A stretch of DNA of 64,000 nucleotides from Haladaptatus sp. ZSTT2 (GCF_037081775.1 NZ_JBAMHQ010000002.1:340259-404258), one strand, 5' to 3'. Shown: positions 42,455 to 52,641, counted from the stretch's first letter. Numbers and translations are program-made. Notes: a model not told the origin generated them from the sequence alone.

Positions 42455-43246
42455 CTATGAATGAGCGATGTTCAGCTCTATTTCATTGACAATGCTCAAC
42501 AATAGCTGTGGAAATGTTTCTTCCATCGGCTCTCCTTTCATCCGGTGGCTAGGACCTGAGACAACGCACGCCCCTAGCACTGTTTCATCAGGGTCAGTCA
42601 TCGGGGCCGCCACCGCGTACAAACCTTTCGTGCTTTCGCCATAGCTGTAGGAAATCCCGCGTTCACGAATCGCTGCGAGTTCTTCAAACAGGGCTTCGCG
42701 GTCCGTGATGGTCGAACTCGTGGCTTTCGGGAGCCCCCACTTATCCACGATTGCCTCTACGCGCTCTCGCGGTAGCTGTGAGAGAATCGCCTTCCCCGAA
42801 GCGGTTTGGTGGATGTACATCCGAGTCCCCGGCCGCGTTTTCGAGGGAACGCCGTTCTGTCCTTCTTCTCTGTAGAGGACGACCGATTGCCCGTACTCTT
42901 CGGTCATGTACTGCGAAACCTCGCCCGTTTTGGCAGCCAGTTCTTGGAGTTTTGGCTTGATAATGTGCGCCCCGGGAAATCGTGAGCGAGTGTGGCCGCC
43001 GAGGTCGAGAAATCGGAAGCCCAGTCGGTACTCGTTGCCCGTCTTTGTCACGTATTCGTGGGCGACGAGCGTTGCCAGGTGTTTGTGTGCGGTGCTCTTT
43101 GAGACGTCCGCGTGGGTGGCGATGTCCGTGACACGCGCAGCTTCTAACTCCTTTACCGCGTCGATGATGGCAAAGGTCGTATCCAGACTCTTTATCGTCG
43201 CTGTTGTCGGGTGACGAGCCGATGTGTTTGCCGGGGCGTCGGTCAT
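42455..43246 (-). CDS. IclR family transcriptional regulator 2
   Basis: 263 residues. Winged helix-turn-helix ARVTDIATHADVSKSTAHKH (about 37-56) and the IclR effector domain with IHQTASGKAILSQLPRERV, GLPKATSSTITDREALF and VSGPSHRMKGEPMEE. It resembles IclR 1 in both halves. Next to a DMT-family exporter and a CaiB-type CoA transferase on the same strand, so these are candidate targets. A TATA-like AAATTATTTG lies about 33 nt upstream, followed by an inverted repeat that abuts the ATG. Confidence 0.93.
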   Translation of the reverse strand: MTDAPANTSARHPTTATIKSLDTTFAIIDAVKELEAARVTDIATHADVSKSTAHKHLATLVAHEYVTKTGNEYRLGFRFLDLGGHTRSRFPGAHIIKPKLQELAAKTGEVSQYMTEEYGQSVVLYREEGQNGVPSKTRPGTRMYIHQTASGKAILSQLPRERVEAIVDKWGLPKATSSTITDREALFEELAAIRERGISYSYGESTKGLYAVAAPMTDPDETVLGACVVSGPSHRMKGEPMEETFPQLLLSIVNEIELNIAHS

Positions 43247-43261
43247 GTGTGCTGGTCACAC
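43247..43261. promoter_or_regulatory. Inverted repeat GTGTGCTGGTCACAC before IclR 2
   Basis: Five-base arms (GTGTG and CACAC) with a 5-base centre, between the TATA-like element and the start codon at 43246. A probable autoregulatory site by position. Confidence 0.4.
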
Positions 43262-43461
43262 GCACCGACACAAATAATTTACTCATGCGAAACGAACGGA
43301 TGATTTCGATTCGAGTGAGAGAATATTCTCAGGTTCATGCACCGAAAGTCGCTGAATCGTTTCGTATTGGGTCGCAACGGTCACCAATGGGTTGCCTTCG
43401 GCGTTTTCCGCAACGACAGCCCACCGAGCCGGCTCTGTGCGATACGAAGCAGAACGAGCCC

Positions 43462-44358
43462 TCAGCCGAGCGTGATGAGCACCACGCCGACGACGGTGAC
43501 GACGGCACCGATGAGCGTACTCGGGCGGGCCGCTTCGCGCTCACCGAGGAGGAAAATACTGAGCGCGACGGTGAACAGCGGGCTCGAATTGAAAATCGGA
43601 ACCACGACGACGGCGTCCGCCCGCGAGAGCGCGGTGAAGTACGCGCCGATGGCGACGGTCCAACACACGCCGGTGAGAAGCAGGTAGTTTCGTGCCTTCC
43701 CAGAGACGGCGCGTCGCAGTTGACTCGAATCAGTGTACAGGGAGATGACCACGCCGACGAGCAACCCGGCGGCGAAGTTGAGGGTGAGCGCCGGTAAGAG
43801 GGGCGTTCCAAGCACTGAAAGTCCGAACTTTCTGATGACGGGGGTGACGCCGAACCAGAGAACGATCACAAGCGCGAGAATCGCCGTCGTGGTGGTGTCT
43901 GCGGTCGGTTCGGTGGGTTCGGCTTGCGGCCTGCGAGTCAGCAAGATGAGTCCGAGAACGACGATGACGATGCCAACGGCGAGCGGTGGCGAAAGCGTTT
44001 CACCGAGAAAGAGGACGGAAAACACGGCTGCAGTCACCGGGCTCGCACTCTTTACGGCGTGGGTCACGCCCGCACCGATTTTGCCGATAACGTGAGACAG
44101 CATGAACCGGCCAAGTCCCGACCCCAGAATCCCGCTTGCGATGAACACGCCAACCGCCTCCGGTGAGAGGGTGGGAATGCCCGACAGAAAAACGAACGGG
44201 AGTAAGAGAACGACGCTCACGAGCGTGGTGGCCGTCACCAACACTTCGGCGGACGCGTCTGCGAGGCCCCGTCGGGCGCTCACGTAGCCGACCGACGAGA
44301 TGAGCGCCGCGCCGAGCGCGAGGAGTTCCCCAGAGAATACGGACGGGAGTGCTCCCAC
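43462..44358 (-). CDS. EamA/DMT-superfamily transporter
   Basis: 298 residues from a GTG directly after the CoA-transferase stop (TGA then GTG). Ten hydrophobic segments in two EamA repeats; the first repeat ends with SVLFLGETLSPPLAVGIVIVVLG (cut as LFLGETLSPPLAVG) and the second with SIFLLGEREAARPSTLIG. Drug/metabolite-type permeases of this family export amino acids, nucleosides or organic acids. It may remove an inhibitory intermediate of the pathway. The start codon is inferred from the close coupling to the upstream gene. Confidence 0.9.
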   Translation of the reverse strand: MGALPSVFSGELLALGAALISSVGYVSARRGLADASAEVLVTATTLVSVVLLLPFVFLSGIPTLSPEAVGVFIASGILGSGLGRFMLSHVIGKIGAGVTHAVKSASPVTAAVFSVLFLGETLSPPLAVGIVIVVLGLILLTRRPQAEPTEPTADTTTTAILALVIVLWFGVTPVIRKFGLSVLGTPLLPALTLNFAAGLLVGVVISLYTDSSQLRRAVSGKARNYLLLTGVCWTVAIGAYFTALSRADAVVVVPIFNSSPLFTVALSIFLLGEREAARPSTLIGAVVTVVGVVLITLG

Positions 44359-45540
44359 TCAGATAACTCCGTCTGCGCGCAGCTGTTCGCGCGCGGCGTC
44401 GTCGTAACCGAGGTCGGAAAGTACTTCATCCGTGTGTTCGCCAAGACGCGGCGGGGCCTCGGCCGCGTCTGTGTCGAGCGACGAGAAGTTGACCGGGTTC
44501 GCCGGTGACTTGAACGTGCCGAGGTCGGGGTGTTCCATCTCTGCGACCATGTCCTTGGCTTCGATGTGTGGGTCGTCGATGAGGTCGCCCACCGAATTGA
44601 CGGGCGTACACGGCACGTCTTCTTCACCGAGGATGGAGAGCCACTCTTCGGTCGTGAGTTCTGCGAAGATGTCGTCGAGAATCGCATCGAGTTCGCCGCG
44701 GTTTTCGACGCGGTCTGCGAAGGTGGCGTATTCGGGCAGGTCGATCCACTCTTCGTGGCCGATTGCTTTGCAAAAGCCCGGCCAGTGGCGTTCGCTGATG
44801 ACGCCAACGATGATGTAGGCGTCTGCAGTCTCGAACGCTTGATACGGCATCAGGCTCGGGTGGCGCGTGCCCATCCGTTGGGGGTTCTCGCCGGTGGCGA
44901 AGTAGTTCGTAACGTGATAGAGGAGGAACTGAAAGCTCGTGTCGAGTAACGCGAGGTCGATATATTGGCCCTCGCCCGCCCGTTCGCGGTGATACAGCGC
45001 GGTCATGATGGAGTAGATGGCGGTCATCGCACACGAGATGTCACAGATGGAGATGCCGACCCGCGCCGGCTGGTCTTCCGTGCCGGTGATGCTCATCATG
45101 CCCGACTCGCCTTGGAGGATGATGTCGAACGCCTTTTCGTCTGCGTACGGGCTGTCGTTGCCGTAGCCGGAGACGTCACAGTAGATCAGGTCCTCGGTGA
45201 GTTCGTTGAGGGTGTCGTAATCGGCGGCGAACTCCTCGTCCTTGCCGGGGGCGAAGTTCTGGATGAACACATCCGCCTCCGAGACGAGGTCGTGGAGGAT
45301 TTCTTGGCCCTCGGCCGAGGTGAGGTCGAGGGTCAGGCTGCGTTTGTTGCGATTGAGGCTGACGAAGTACGCAGAGAGTTCGTCGCCGTAAGCTGGGGAG
45401 TACGTCCGGGTGAGGTCGCCGTGACCAGGCCGCTCGATTTTGATGACGTCCGCGCCGAGGTCGCCAAGCGTCTGAGACGCCAGCGGCCCCACGAGTGCCT
45501 GCGTCGCGTCGACGACCACGAGGTCGTCAAGCGGTTGCAT
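44359..45540 (-). CDS. CaiB/BaiF-family (type III) CoA transferase 1
   Basis: 393 residues from ATG at 45540; a TTATATCGG element about 30 nt upstream makes this start leaderless. Longer frames reach 45600. Family motifs: VVDATQALVGPLASQTLGDLGADV, NRNKRSLTLDL, and the catalytic aspartate in KAFDIILQGESG (about D139). It transfers CoA from a donor such as succinyl-CoA to a carboxylate. It reads leftward into the DMT exporter and is divergent from the ThDP enzyme. Substrate unknown. Confidence 0.92.
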   Translation of the reverse strand: MQPLDDLVVVDATQALVGPLASQTLGDLGADVIKIERPGHGDLTRTYSPAYGDELSAYFVSLNRNKRSLTLDLTSAEGQEILHDLVSEADVFIQNFAPGKDEEFAADYDTLNELTEDLIYCDVSGYGNDSPYADEKAFDIILQGESGMMSITGTEDQPARVGISICDISCAMTAIYSIMTALYHRERAGEGQYIDLALLDTSFQFLLYHVTNYFATGENPQRMGTRHPSLMPYQAFETADAYIIVGVISERHWPGFCKAIGHEEWIDLPEYATFADRVENRGELDAILDDIFAELTTEEWLSILGEEDVPCTPVNSVGDLIDDPHIEAKDMVAEMEHPDLGTFKSPANPVNFSSLDTDAAEAPPRLGEHTDEVLSDLGYDDAAREQLRADGVI

Positions 45541-45688
45541 ACAACCCATGTGTAGGCTCCTCCGATATAACTCATGGCACTCGCTCCCACGGAGCAACAC
45601 TTAATAGGCAATTGCGGAAATCGGCGGGATGATGCAACACACGAGACAACCGCGACGCACGCCCGCCGACCACACGAGGGTGCCGTAG

Positions 45689-47320
45689 ATGCGCGTCGGT
45701 GACGCAGTCGTCAAAACGCTCGCTGCAGGTGGTATCGACGCTGTGTTCGGAATCCCCGGAAAGCAAACCCTACCGCTGAATCAGGCGATGGCCGAAAACG
45801 GCATCCGCTACGTGGTCGCGCGCCACGAAACCGCGGTCAGCCATCAGGCGTGGGGCTACGCCGAGACGACTGGCCGCCCCGCCGCGACCGTCGTGATTCC
45901 CGGCCCGGGCGACATGAACGCGATGAACGGACTCAAGAACGCGCTCAACGACTGCACGCCGCTCGTGCACATCGCCGTCGAGACTGAACCCGAGGTGCGC
46001 GGTGGCGACGGCATTCACGAAACGCCACCGGACACCTACGACAACGTGGTCAAGGCGAACCTGCTAGTCGAGACGCCACAGAGCGCGGTCGCGGTGGTCG
46101 AACGCGCCCTCGAAGAAGCGACCTCGCATCCGAAAGGTCCCGTCCGCGTCGGCATCCCGAAAAACTTCCTGCCGATGGATGTGACCCAAGCGACGGCAGA
46201 TGAAGTGACGGAAACCACCACCGACCGCGAGAATCCGTCACTCGACGACGCGGTTTCTCTCCTCGCAGAGGCTGAGCGCCCAGCCATTCTCGCCGGAGGT
46301 GGCATCAGAGCGAGTGGGGCGTCTACGTCACTCAAAGAGCTTGCCGCGCACATCGACGCACCTGTCGTCACGACGTACAAGGGGAAAGGAACCTTCCCCG
46401 AAGACCACAACCTCTCTGCGGGTGTGCTCTGTGGCGGGACGAGTCCAGAAGTCGCAGCCGTGCTCGAATCAGCCGACACGCTGCTCGCCGTCGGAACGGA
46501 CTTCGACGCCGTAGCGACCGGGAAGTGGAAACACGACTTCCCCGAGAAGCTGATTCACGTCACCTACCACGCAGACGACATCGGGACGGGCTACGACCCG
46601 GCGGTCGGTATCGTCGGAGACGCAGACCGGACCCTTCGGGCGCTCGTGGACGCGCTCCCAGCGAAGCACAGCGATGGCGCAGAACGCGCCAGCACCGCAC
46701 GCGCGGCAGACCAAGAGCGATTCGACGCGCTGGTGAACGACTCGGATGTACTCACCTCCGTCGAAGCCCTCCAGACCATCCGCGACGGCGTCCCTCGCGA
46801 CGCAATCGTCACCGCGGACGCCGGTGGCTTCCGTATCTGGACGCTCGTCGCGTTTCCGGCGTACGATGCCCGGAGCTACGTCAACCCCGGGTCGTGGGCG
46901 ACGATGGGAACTGGCCTCCCGTCCGCCATCGGCGCAAAGGTGGCCAACCCAGAACGCGATGTGGTTTCGCTCAACGGCGACGGCGGGCTGATGATGTGCA
47001 TTCACGAACTGCACACCCTTGCCGCAGAAGCCATCGACGTGACGGTGGTCGTGTTCACGAACCACGATTATGCGATTATCAGCGAGGAGGCTGCCCGAAG
47101 CTACGGCCTTTCTGACGGGGCGTACGGCTGGGGCGACGCCCCGATTGATTTCGTCGCACTTGCGGAGTCGATGGGTCTGACCGGACGGCGTGCAGAAACG
47201 TCGACGGAGATCCAGGCGGAACTCGACCGCGCACGCACGAGCGAGGGCGCAACGCTCATCGAGATTCCGACCGACCCCTACGAGCCACAAGCGAGTGAGT
47301 GGATGACGAAATCTGACTAG
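45689..47320 (+). CDS. ThDP-dependent enzyme (acetolactate synthase / decarboxylase family)
   Basis: 543 residues. Cofactor-activating glutamate E47 in RHETAVSHQAWGYAE, central domain with GGGIRASGASTSL, and the ThDP/Mg motif GDGGLMMCIHELHT near 430 followed by VVVFTNHDYAIISEEA. The family includes acetolactate synthase, sulfoacetaldehyde acetyltransferase, benzoylformate and oxalyl-CoA decarboxylases. No small ALS regulatory subunit is present, arguing for a catabolic decarboxylase or lyase of a 2-oxo acid. It heads the plus-strand run that includes the TRAP transporter and thiolase genes. Confidence 0.88.
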   Translation: MRVGDAVVKTLAAGGIDAVFGIPGKQTLPLNQAMAENGIRYVVARHETAVSHQAWGYAETTGRPAATVVIPGPGDMNAMNGLKNALNDCTPLVHIAVETEPEVRGGDGIHETPPDTYDNVVKANLLVETPQSAVAVVERALEEATSHPKGPVRVGIPKNFLPMDVTQATADEVTETTTDRENPSLDDAVSLLAEAERPAILAGGGIRASGASTSLKELAAHIDAPVVTTYKGKGTFPEDHNLSAGVLCGGTSPEVAAVLESADTLLAVGTDFDAVATGKWKHDFPEKLIHVTYHADDIGTGYDPAVGIVGDADRTLRALVDALPAKHSDGAERASTARAADQERFDALVNDSDVLTSVEALQTIRDGVPRDAIVTADAGGFRIWTLVAFPAYDARSYVNPGSWATMGTGLPSAIGAKVANPERDVVSLNGDGGLMMCIHELHTLAAEAIDVTVVVFTNHDYAIISEEAARSYGLSDGAYGWGDAPIDFVALAESMGLTGRRAETSTEIQAELDRARTSEGATLIEIPTDPYEPQASEWMTKSD

Positions 47321-47391
47321 AAACTGGACGTTCCAAACCTTCCCGAATAATGAAGGGGAACACTTATGTGGCACGATGAGACGTTTAGACT

Positions 47392-48459
47392 ATGGCTGAC
47401 ATTAGCAGGCGCAATGCGCTGAAGAGTCTGGCAGGCGTAAGTGCACTTGGACTGGCTGGTTGTTTGGGTAGTATTGGTGGCAGTAGCTCGGGCGAGGGCG
47501 ATGGAAACGGCGGCGGGGGTTCGACCTCGCTCGCCGTTGGCGTTCCGGGCAGCAGTACGACGACGGGACAGGCAAGTCAAGCGTTCCAGCGCGTCGTGAG
47601 CGAAGAATCCGAGACGATTAGCTGGAACACCCAAGAGACGGGTGGCGACCCAGCGAGCATTCGACAGTACGACCAGGGCAACTTAGACGCGTTCACCGCG
47701 GGCAACTTCGTACTGGCTCAGGCAATGGCAGACCAGCCACCGTTCGAAGAGCAACCGGTCGAAAGTCTCCCATATCAGGGGTTCATGATTGCGACGCTCC
47801 ACCTCCACTGGATGGCAGTGGAAGGCTCGGGCATTGAGACGACCGACGACCTCATCGGGAAAAACGTCTGGCCGCTCCCCCCAAGTTGGGGTCTGCGTCA
47901 GATGACCGAAGCCGTGCTCAAGAACGCCGGTGTCTGGGAAGACATCGAGCCGAACGTCGTGGACGCGGACACGGGCGACATCGCGGGGGCAATCGAAGAA
48001 GGTCGTGTCGACGCCATCGTCGCCTACGGCGCGAACTACGTGAACCTCCCCGGCTGGGCAACCGAAGTCGACGCCCGGGCGAAACTCCATTCCATCGAAG
48101 TCACCGACCAGTTCAAAGAAGGCATCAACAAGACGGCAGGGACGAGCTTCCAAGAAGTCGATACCTACGGCTGGGAGCAGGACGTCGGCTCTGACACGAT
48201 GGGGACGTGGCCGTCTGCGTTCCAATTCCACTTTGCAAAGGACATGTCCGTGGACGTTGGCTACGAACTCGCCAAACTGAGCCACGACCACTACGAACAA
48301 GTCCGTGAGGGCCAGCCGTCATACCTCGACCACTCGAAGTTCGAGAACATGACCGACGGCTATCTGCCAGACGCACCGGTGCATCCGGGCGTGGCGGACT
48401 TCCTCAAAGAGAACGACGCGTGGAACGACGACTGGACGCGTGGCGAACCGCAAGCCTGA
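47392..48459 (+). CDS. TAXI-family TRAP transporter solute-binding lipoprotein
   Basis: 355 residues. Tat lipoprotein signal: RR at 6-7 (SRRNALK), hydrophobic stretch, lipobox LAGC with C24, then a glycine/serine linker. The mature domain fits the TRAP-associated extracytoplasmic immunogenic (TAXI) family: ATGVPGSSTTTG-like start (here VGVPGSSTTTGQASQAF) and LPPSWGLRQMTEAVL. It binds a carboxylate or amino-acid-like ligand outside the cell and hands it to the fused permease encoded 9 bp downstream. TATA-like CACTTATG lies about 30 nt upstream. Confidence 0.93.
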   Translation: MADISRRNALKSLAGVSALGLAGCLGSIGGSSSGEGDGNGGGGSTSLAVGVPGSSTTTGQASQAFQRVVSEESETISWNTQETGGDPASIRQYDQGNLDAFTAGNFVLAQAMADQPPFEEQPVESLPYQGFMIATLHLHWMAVEGSGIETTDDLIGKNVWPLPPSWGLRQMTEAVLKNAGVWEDIEPNVVDADTGDIAGAIEEGRVDAIVAYGANYVNLPGWATEVDARAKLHSIEVTDQFKEGINKTAGTSFQEVDTYGWEQDVGSDTMGTWPSAFQFHFAKDMSVDVGYELAKLSHDHYEQVREGQPSYLDHSKFENMTDGYLPDAPVHPGVADFLKENDAWNDDWTRGEPQA

Positions 48460-48468
48460 GGCGTTCTC

Positions 48469-50469
48469 ATGTCGGAACACTCACCGCTTCGCTCTCCACT
48501 AACCCGCTCCCGAGAGCACATCGCGAACAACGCACTCACCGTGCTGTCGGTGGCGCTCTGGGTTGCAGTCATCAGCTATGCGTATACGCAAGCGATCCCA
48601 CGGGCCCAGTACGGTGTGCTGTTCCTCGGCGGCGGTATCCTCGTCTATCTCGTCTCTGAACTGCTGGCACTCGAAGACGGCGCGTACCTCGACTTGCTCC
48701 TTCTCGGTGCTTCGGGGATCGTCTCAGTCGTAACGACTGTGTATGTGTACGTAAACTACGACGTCCTCTCGACGATTCGAACGGGCTACGCGCTCCCCCA
48801 CGAGTACTCACTGGCGGCGGTGTTCACCGTCGTCATCCTCTATCTGACCTACCGCGCGTTCGGCAGAGCGTTCCTTGCCGTCATCGTCCTCGCGCTGATT
48901 TACGCCGCCTTCGGGTATCTGTTCCCCGGACTGCTCAAACACGGCGGGTTCAGCTTAGACCGCATCGTCAACCTGCTCGTGCTTGAGTACGACGGCTTTT
49001 TCGGCTCGATTACGCAAATCGTCGCCGCGTGGGTCGCGCTGTTCTTGCTGTACGCAGGACTGCTTCGCGCCTTCGGTGCGTTCGACATCATCATGCGCAT
49101 CGCGTTTCGCGCGGCAACATTCGTCAAATCCGGCGTCGCGCAGTCTGCGGTCATTTCGAGCCTCATCATCGGCTCGATTAACGGCGCACAGACGGCGAAC
49201 GCCGCGATGACCGGTTCGTTTACCATCCCGCTGATGAAGCGCAGCGGCATGAAATCGGAGACTGCAGGCGGCATCGAAGCCGTTGCCTCCTCTGGCGGAC
49301 AAATCATGCCACCAGTCATGGGCGCGGCCGCATTCGTGATGGCGTCGCTGCTCGGGATTACCTACATCCAAGTCGTCATCGCGGGCATCATTCCCGCGCT
49401 CATCTTCTTCGTCTCGGTCTCCATCGGTGTCCACTACATGAGCGTCCGCCAGCTCACCGCTGCCGACCTCGACATCGAGTCACAGATAGACGAACTGAAC
49501 GACGGCTTCCACCCGCTCGTGGAAGCCGCACGCTTCGGAATTCCGTTCGCGGTGCTCATGTACGCCCTCGGCGTTGCACAGTTCACCGTGATGACCTCTG
49601 CGCTCATCACCTGCGTGACAATGGTGCTCACCGGCGGTGGGATTCCCATCGCGCTGAGCATTTTCCGCAAGCAAGAGTCCGTCGGCGAGACGGTCAAAGA
49701 GAATGCGGCCGCGACGATTCGCGGACTTCGCTACGGAGCCATCTCGATTGCACCAATCGCCATCATCATCGCTGCCGTAAACGGTATCGTTGACCTGCTG
49801 ATGGCAACGGGCATGCCGAGTAAGTTCTCGCTCGCACTCATCGGGATTTCGGGTGGTGTCATGGCAATCGGCGTCGTCATGGCGATGATTATCTGCATCA
49901 TCCTCGGGCTTGGAATGCCAACGGTCGCCGCGTACACGATCGTCGCGTTGCTCATCGCGCCGACGCTCGTGAGCGACTTCGGCGTGCCGAACCTCGCGGC
50001 GCACTACTTCGTGTTCTATTCGGCGATTCTATCTGGCATCACGCCACCGATTGCGATTGCGGTGGTGGTGGTGACTGGCATCGCCGAGTCGAACTTCTGG
50101 AAGACGAGTTTGGAGGCGCTGAAGCTCTCAACACCGCTGTTCGTGTTGCCCTTCGCGTTCATCTACAACCCCGAACTCGTCCTCGGTGGGTTCACGCCTG
50201 AAACCATCGTCTCCGGAACGCTCGCCATCCTTGGAGCCATCGCGATTACCCACGGCCTCAACTACTACGAACGACCGCTGTCGAGTCGCGCGATTGGCCT
50301 CGTCACGCGTGCTGTGTTCCTCGTGCTTGGTGTCGGGGCGATGGTGTATCCAAACGTCATGGTTCGCGTCGGCCTCGTCGCCGCGGCGATTGTCCTCTAC
50401 CTCGTGCAACTGCGCGTGCCCTCGACGACGATTGGGCAGGCAAACGCAGTGGCCGAGAAACAGCACTAA
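48469..50469 (+). CDS. TRAP transporter fused permease (4TM/12TM)
   Basis: 666 residues with many hydrophobic segments. The N-terminal part (to about 130) corresponds to the small DctQ-like subunit and the rest to the large DctM-like subunit; conserved segments include IIGSINGAQTANAAMTGSF, EAVASSGGQIMPPVMGAAAF, MIICIILGLGMPTVAAYT and YSAILSGITPPIAIA. Fused permeases are the usual partners of TAXI binding proteins. Driven by an ion gradient, Na+ in a halophile. Cotranscribed with the binding protein. The ligand is inferred to be an organic acid processed by the CoA genes downstream. Confidence 0.94.
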   Translation: MSEHSPLRSPLTRSREHIANNALTVLSVALWVAVISYAYTQAIPRAQYGVLFLGGGILVYLVSELLALEDGAYLDLLLLGASGIVSVVTTVYVYVNYDVLSTIRTGYALPHEYSLAAVFTVVILYLTYRAFGRAFLAVIVLALIYAAFGYLFPGLLKHGGFSLDRIVNLLVLEYDGFFGSITQIVAAWVALFLLYAGLLRAFGAFDIIMRIAFRAATFVKSGVAQSAVISSLIIGSINGAQTANAAMTGSFTIPLMKRSGMKSETAGGIEAVASSGGQIMPPVMGAAAFVMASLLGITYIQVVIAGIIPALIFFVSVSIGVHYMSVRQLTAADLDIESQIDELNDGFHPLVEAARFGIPFAVLMYALGVAQFTVMTSALITCVTMVLTGGGIPIALSIFRKQESVGETVKENAAATIRGLRYGAISIAPIAIIIAAVNGIVDLLMATGMPSKFSLALIGISGGVMAIGVVMAMIICIILGLGMPTVAAYTIVALLIAPTLVSDFGVPNLAAHYFVFYSAILSGITPPIAIAVVVVTGIAESNFWKTSLEALKLSTPLFVLPFAFIYNPELVLGGFTPETIVSGTLAILGAIAITHGLNYYERPLSSRAIGLVTRAVFLVLGVGAMVYPNVMVRVGLVAAAIVLYLVQLRVPSTTIGQANAVAEKQH

Positions 50470-50527
50470 CCCCTCCTTTTCCCTGTCGAATGGAAACAGT
50501 TTACACACTCCCCGATGACCTTCAGGT

Positions 50528-51697
50528 ATGCGAGAGGTGTATCTCGTTGGTGCGGGCCAGTCAGACTTCGGCTCGTTTCCAACTGAGTCCTATCGCTCAC
50601 TGTTCAAGACGGCGTTCGAGCACGCGCTCGACTCGACCGACGGTGAGCTAGACAGACGACGTATCGACGAGGCGTACATCGGGACGCTCGGCGTTGGCGG
50701 TCGCCAACTCGGGTTGGTCGGTCCGAGCGTCACCGAACACGTGGGCCTCGATGGAACCTCGTGTACGCGCATCGAGAACGCGTGTGCGGCGAGCGGCGTG
50801 GCGCTTCGACAGGCCATTCTCGCCATCCGCGCAGGAGCCGCGGACACGGCGCTCGCGGGTGGCGTCGAAGTGATGAACGACATGAGCAGCGACCGCACGC
50901 GCTTCTGGCTCGGCGTCTCCGGCGAGACCGAGTGGGAGCGCATGGCCGGGACGACGTTCGCGGGCGTCTACGCCCAGATGGCAGACGCGCACATGGGCGA
51001 ACACGGAACGACGCGCGAACAACTCTCTCACGTCGCCTACAAGAATCACGCGAATGGCGCGAAAAATCCACACGCGCACCTCGGTTTCGAGTGCTCGCTC
51101 GAAGACGCTATCGAGGGGACGACGGTCGCAGACCCGCTGAATCTCTACGACTGCTGTCCCACCTCGGATGGCGCGAGCGCAGTTCTCCTCGCCAGCCGCG
51201 AGGTCGCAGAAGAACTCACCGACAACCCGATTCGCGTGACCGGCAGCGGGCAGGCGAGCGGGCGAGTTGGACTGTTCCAGCGACCGACGCTCACGGGCAT
51301 TCCCGCGACCGAAAAGGCCGCGGAACAAGCCTACGAGGAAGCAGACTGTTCGCCAGAAGACATCGACTTCGCAGAAGTCCACGACTGCTTCTCGATTGCC
51401 GAACTGCTGGCCTACGAAGGCCTTGGCTTCTGTGAAGAGGGAGAAGCCGGACCGTACATCGAATCCGGTGCGACGATGCCGGACGGGGAGCGCCCAGTAA
51501 ACCTCTCTGGTGGCCTCAAGAGCAAGGGCCACCCGATTGGCGCGACCGGCACGGGCCAAGTGGTCGAAATCTACAAACAGCTCCGCGGTGAGGCGGGTGA
51601 CCGACAGGTGGACGGCCTCTCAAGGGGCCTCACCCACAACGTGGGTGGCTCCGGCGGTTCGGTCGCCGTCCACGTCTTCGAGGAGGGATGGGCATGA
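50528..51697 (+). CDS. Thiolase (archaeal SCP2-type acetyl-CoA acyltransferase)
   Basis: 389 residues, typical. Catalytic Cys C86 in IENACAASG; HDCF in EVHDCFSIAELLAYE; GGLKSKGHPIGATG with the catalytic His; ending NVGGSGGSVAVHVFEE. All residues for thiolytic cleavage or condensation are present. It is followed with a 4-bp overlap by an HMG-CoA-synthase-like gene and then a DUF35 protein, the order known for the archaeal thiolase-HMGCS-DUF35 complex that makes HMG-CoA for isoprenoids. Here the surroundings are catabolic. TATA-like CAGTTTACAC is about 30 nt upstream. Confidence 0.93.
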   Translation: MREVYLVGAGQSDFGSFPTESYRSLFKTAFEHALDSTDGELDRRRIDEAYIGTLGVGGRQLGLVGPSVTEHVGLDGTSCTRIENACAASGVALRQAILAIRAGAADTALAGGVEVMNDMSSDRTRFWLGVSGETEWERMAGTTFAGVYAQMADAHMGEHGTTREQLSHVAYKNHANGAKNPHAHLGFECSLEDAIEGTTVADPLNLYDCCPTSDGASAVLLASREVAEELTDNPIRVTGSGQASGRVGLFQRPTLTGIPATEKAAEQAYEEADCSPEDIDFAEVHDCFSIAELLAYEGLGFCEEGEAGPYIESGATMPDGERPVNLSGGLKSKGHPIGATGTGQVVEIYKQLRGEAGDRQVDGLSRGLTHNVGGSGGSVAVHVFEEGWA

Positions 51698-52641
51698 ACG
51701 TCGAAAGCGTCGGCGCGTACATCCCGCGCTATCGAATTACGGCAGAGACCATCGGCGACGCCCTCGGCGGCTTCAGCGCCCGCGGCGTCGCAGAAAAGCG
51801 CGTGCTCTCGGGCGACGAGGACACGGTCACGATGGCTGTCGAAGCCGCCCGCAAGGCGCTCGCAGACTCGGCACACAGCCGCGACGACCTCACGGCATTG
51901 GCCTTCGCAACCACGACGCCGCCGGTTGACGAGGGCGACGTTGGTGTACAGGTCGCAGAGATTCTCGGTCTCTCTCGAGATGTCGAAATTTCGGTGCACA
52001 CGCAATCGACACGCGCCGGAACGCGCGCCCTCCTTACCGGGCTCAGAGCGGACGGTCCAGCGCTCGCCGTTGCGGCGGACTCCCCGCAGGCCGCCCCGAA
52101 AAATGGCCTCGATCACGCCGCGGGGGCAGGCGCTGTCGCGTTCGTGGCCGCACCCGGCGACGTGTCGGTCACCGACGTTGCGAGCTACGCCCGTGAGTAT
52201 CCCGGCACGCGCTTTCGCCAACGCGGAGCGAGTTCGAGCGAAGCGTACAACGCGACTGGCTACGAGCGCGACGCCTACACTGACGCAGTTTCGGGCGCGG
52301 CGAGCAATCTCGAATCCGTCGCCGACGCGGTGGCGCTCACCGCTCCTGACGGAAGCCTACCGTCTCGCGGCGCACGCACGTTATCGGGAGACGTTACACC
52401 GTACCACGCTGCCCGGACGCTCGGTGACCTCGGCGCGGCGAGCGCACTCTTCTCGTTGCTCGCGGCGTGGAACGACGGCGAAGATGAGGTAACCGTCCTC
52501 AGCTACGGTGACGGCGCGGGCGCAGACGCACTCACGTTTACTGGTCGCCTCGACGGTGATTGGGCGCGAGAGGCGGTCGATATCTCGTATGCACAGTATT
52601 TGCGAAAACGCGGTTACCTCGACGTGGAGGGTGAGAACTGA
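51694..52641 (+). CDS. HMG-CoA-synthase-like protein without catalytic Cys/His
   Basis: 315 residues from ATG at 51694, which overlaps the thiolase stop (ATGA) and has GAGGAGGG just upstream; ATG at 51688 is less likely. It starts SVGAYIPRYRI and contains GDEDTVTMAVEAAR, as in archaeal HMG-CoA synthases. The active-site Cys position reads STRAGT (T106 instead of Cys) and the later catalytic His region reads LTAPDGSLP (T216 instead of His). The GSG segment DGAGADALTFT is kept. It is shorter than usual (about 350). A structural or scaffold role in a thiolase-DUF35 complex is inference. Confidence 0.87.
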   Translation: MNVESVGAYIPRYRITAETIGDALGGFSARGVAEKRVLSGDEDTVTMAVEAARKALADSAHSRDDLTALAFATTTPPVDEGDVGVQVAEILGLSRDVEISVHTQSTRAGTRALLTGLRADGPALAVAADSPQAAPKNGLDHAAGAGAVAFVAAPGDVSVTDVASYAREYPGTRFRQRGASSSEAYNATGYERDAYTDAVSGAASNLESVADAVALTAPDGSLPSRGARTLSGDVTPYHAARTLGDLGAASALFSLLAAWNDGEDEVTVLSYGDGAGADALTFTGRLDGDWAREAVDISYAQYLRKRGYLDVEGEN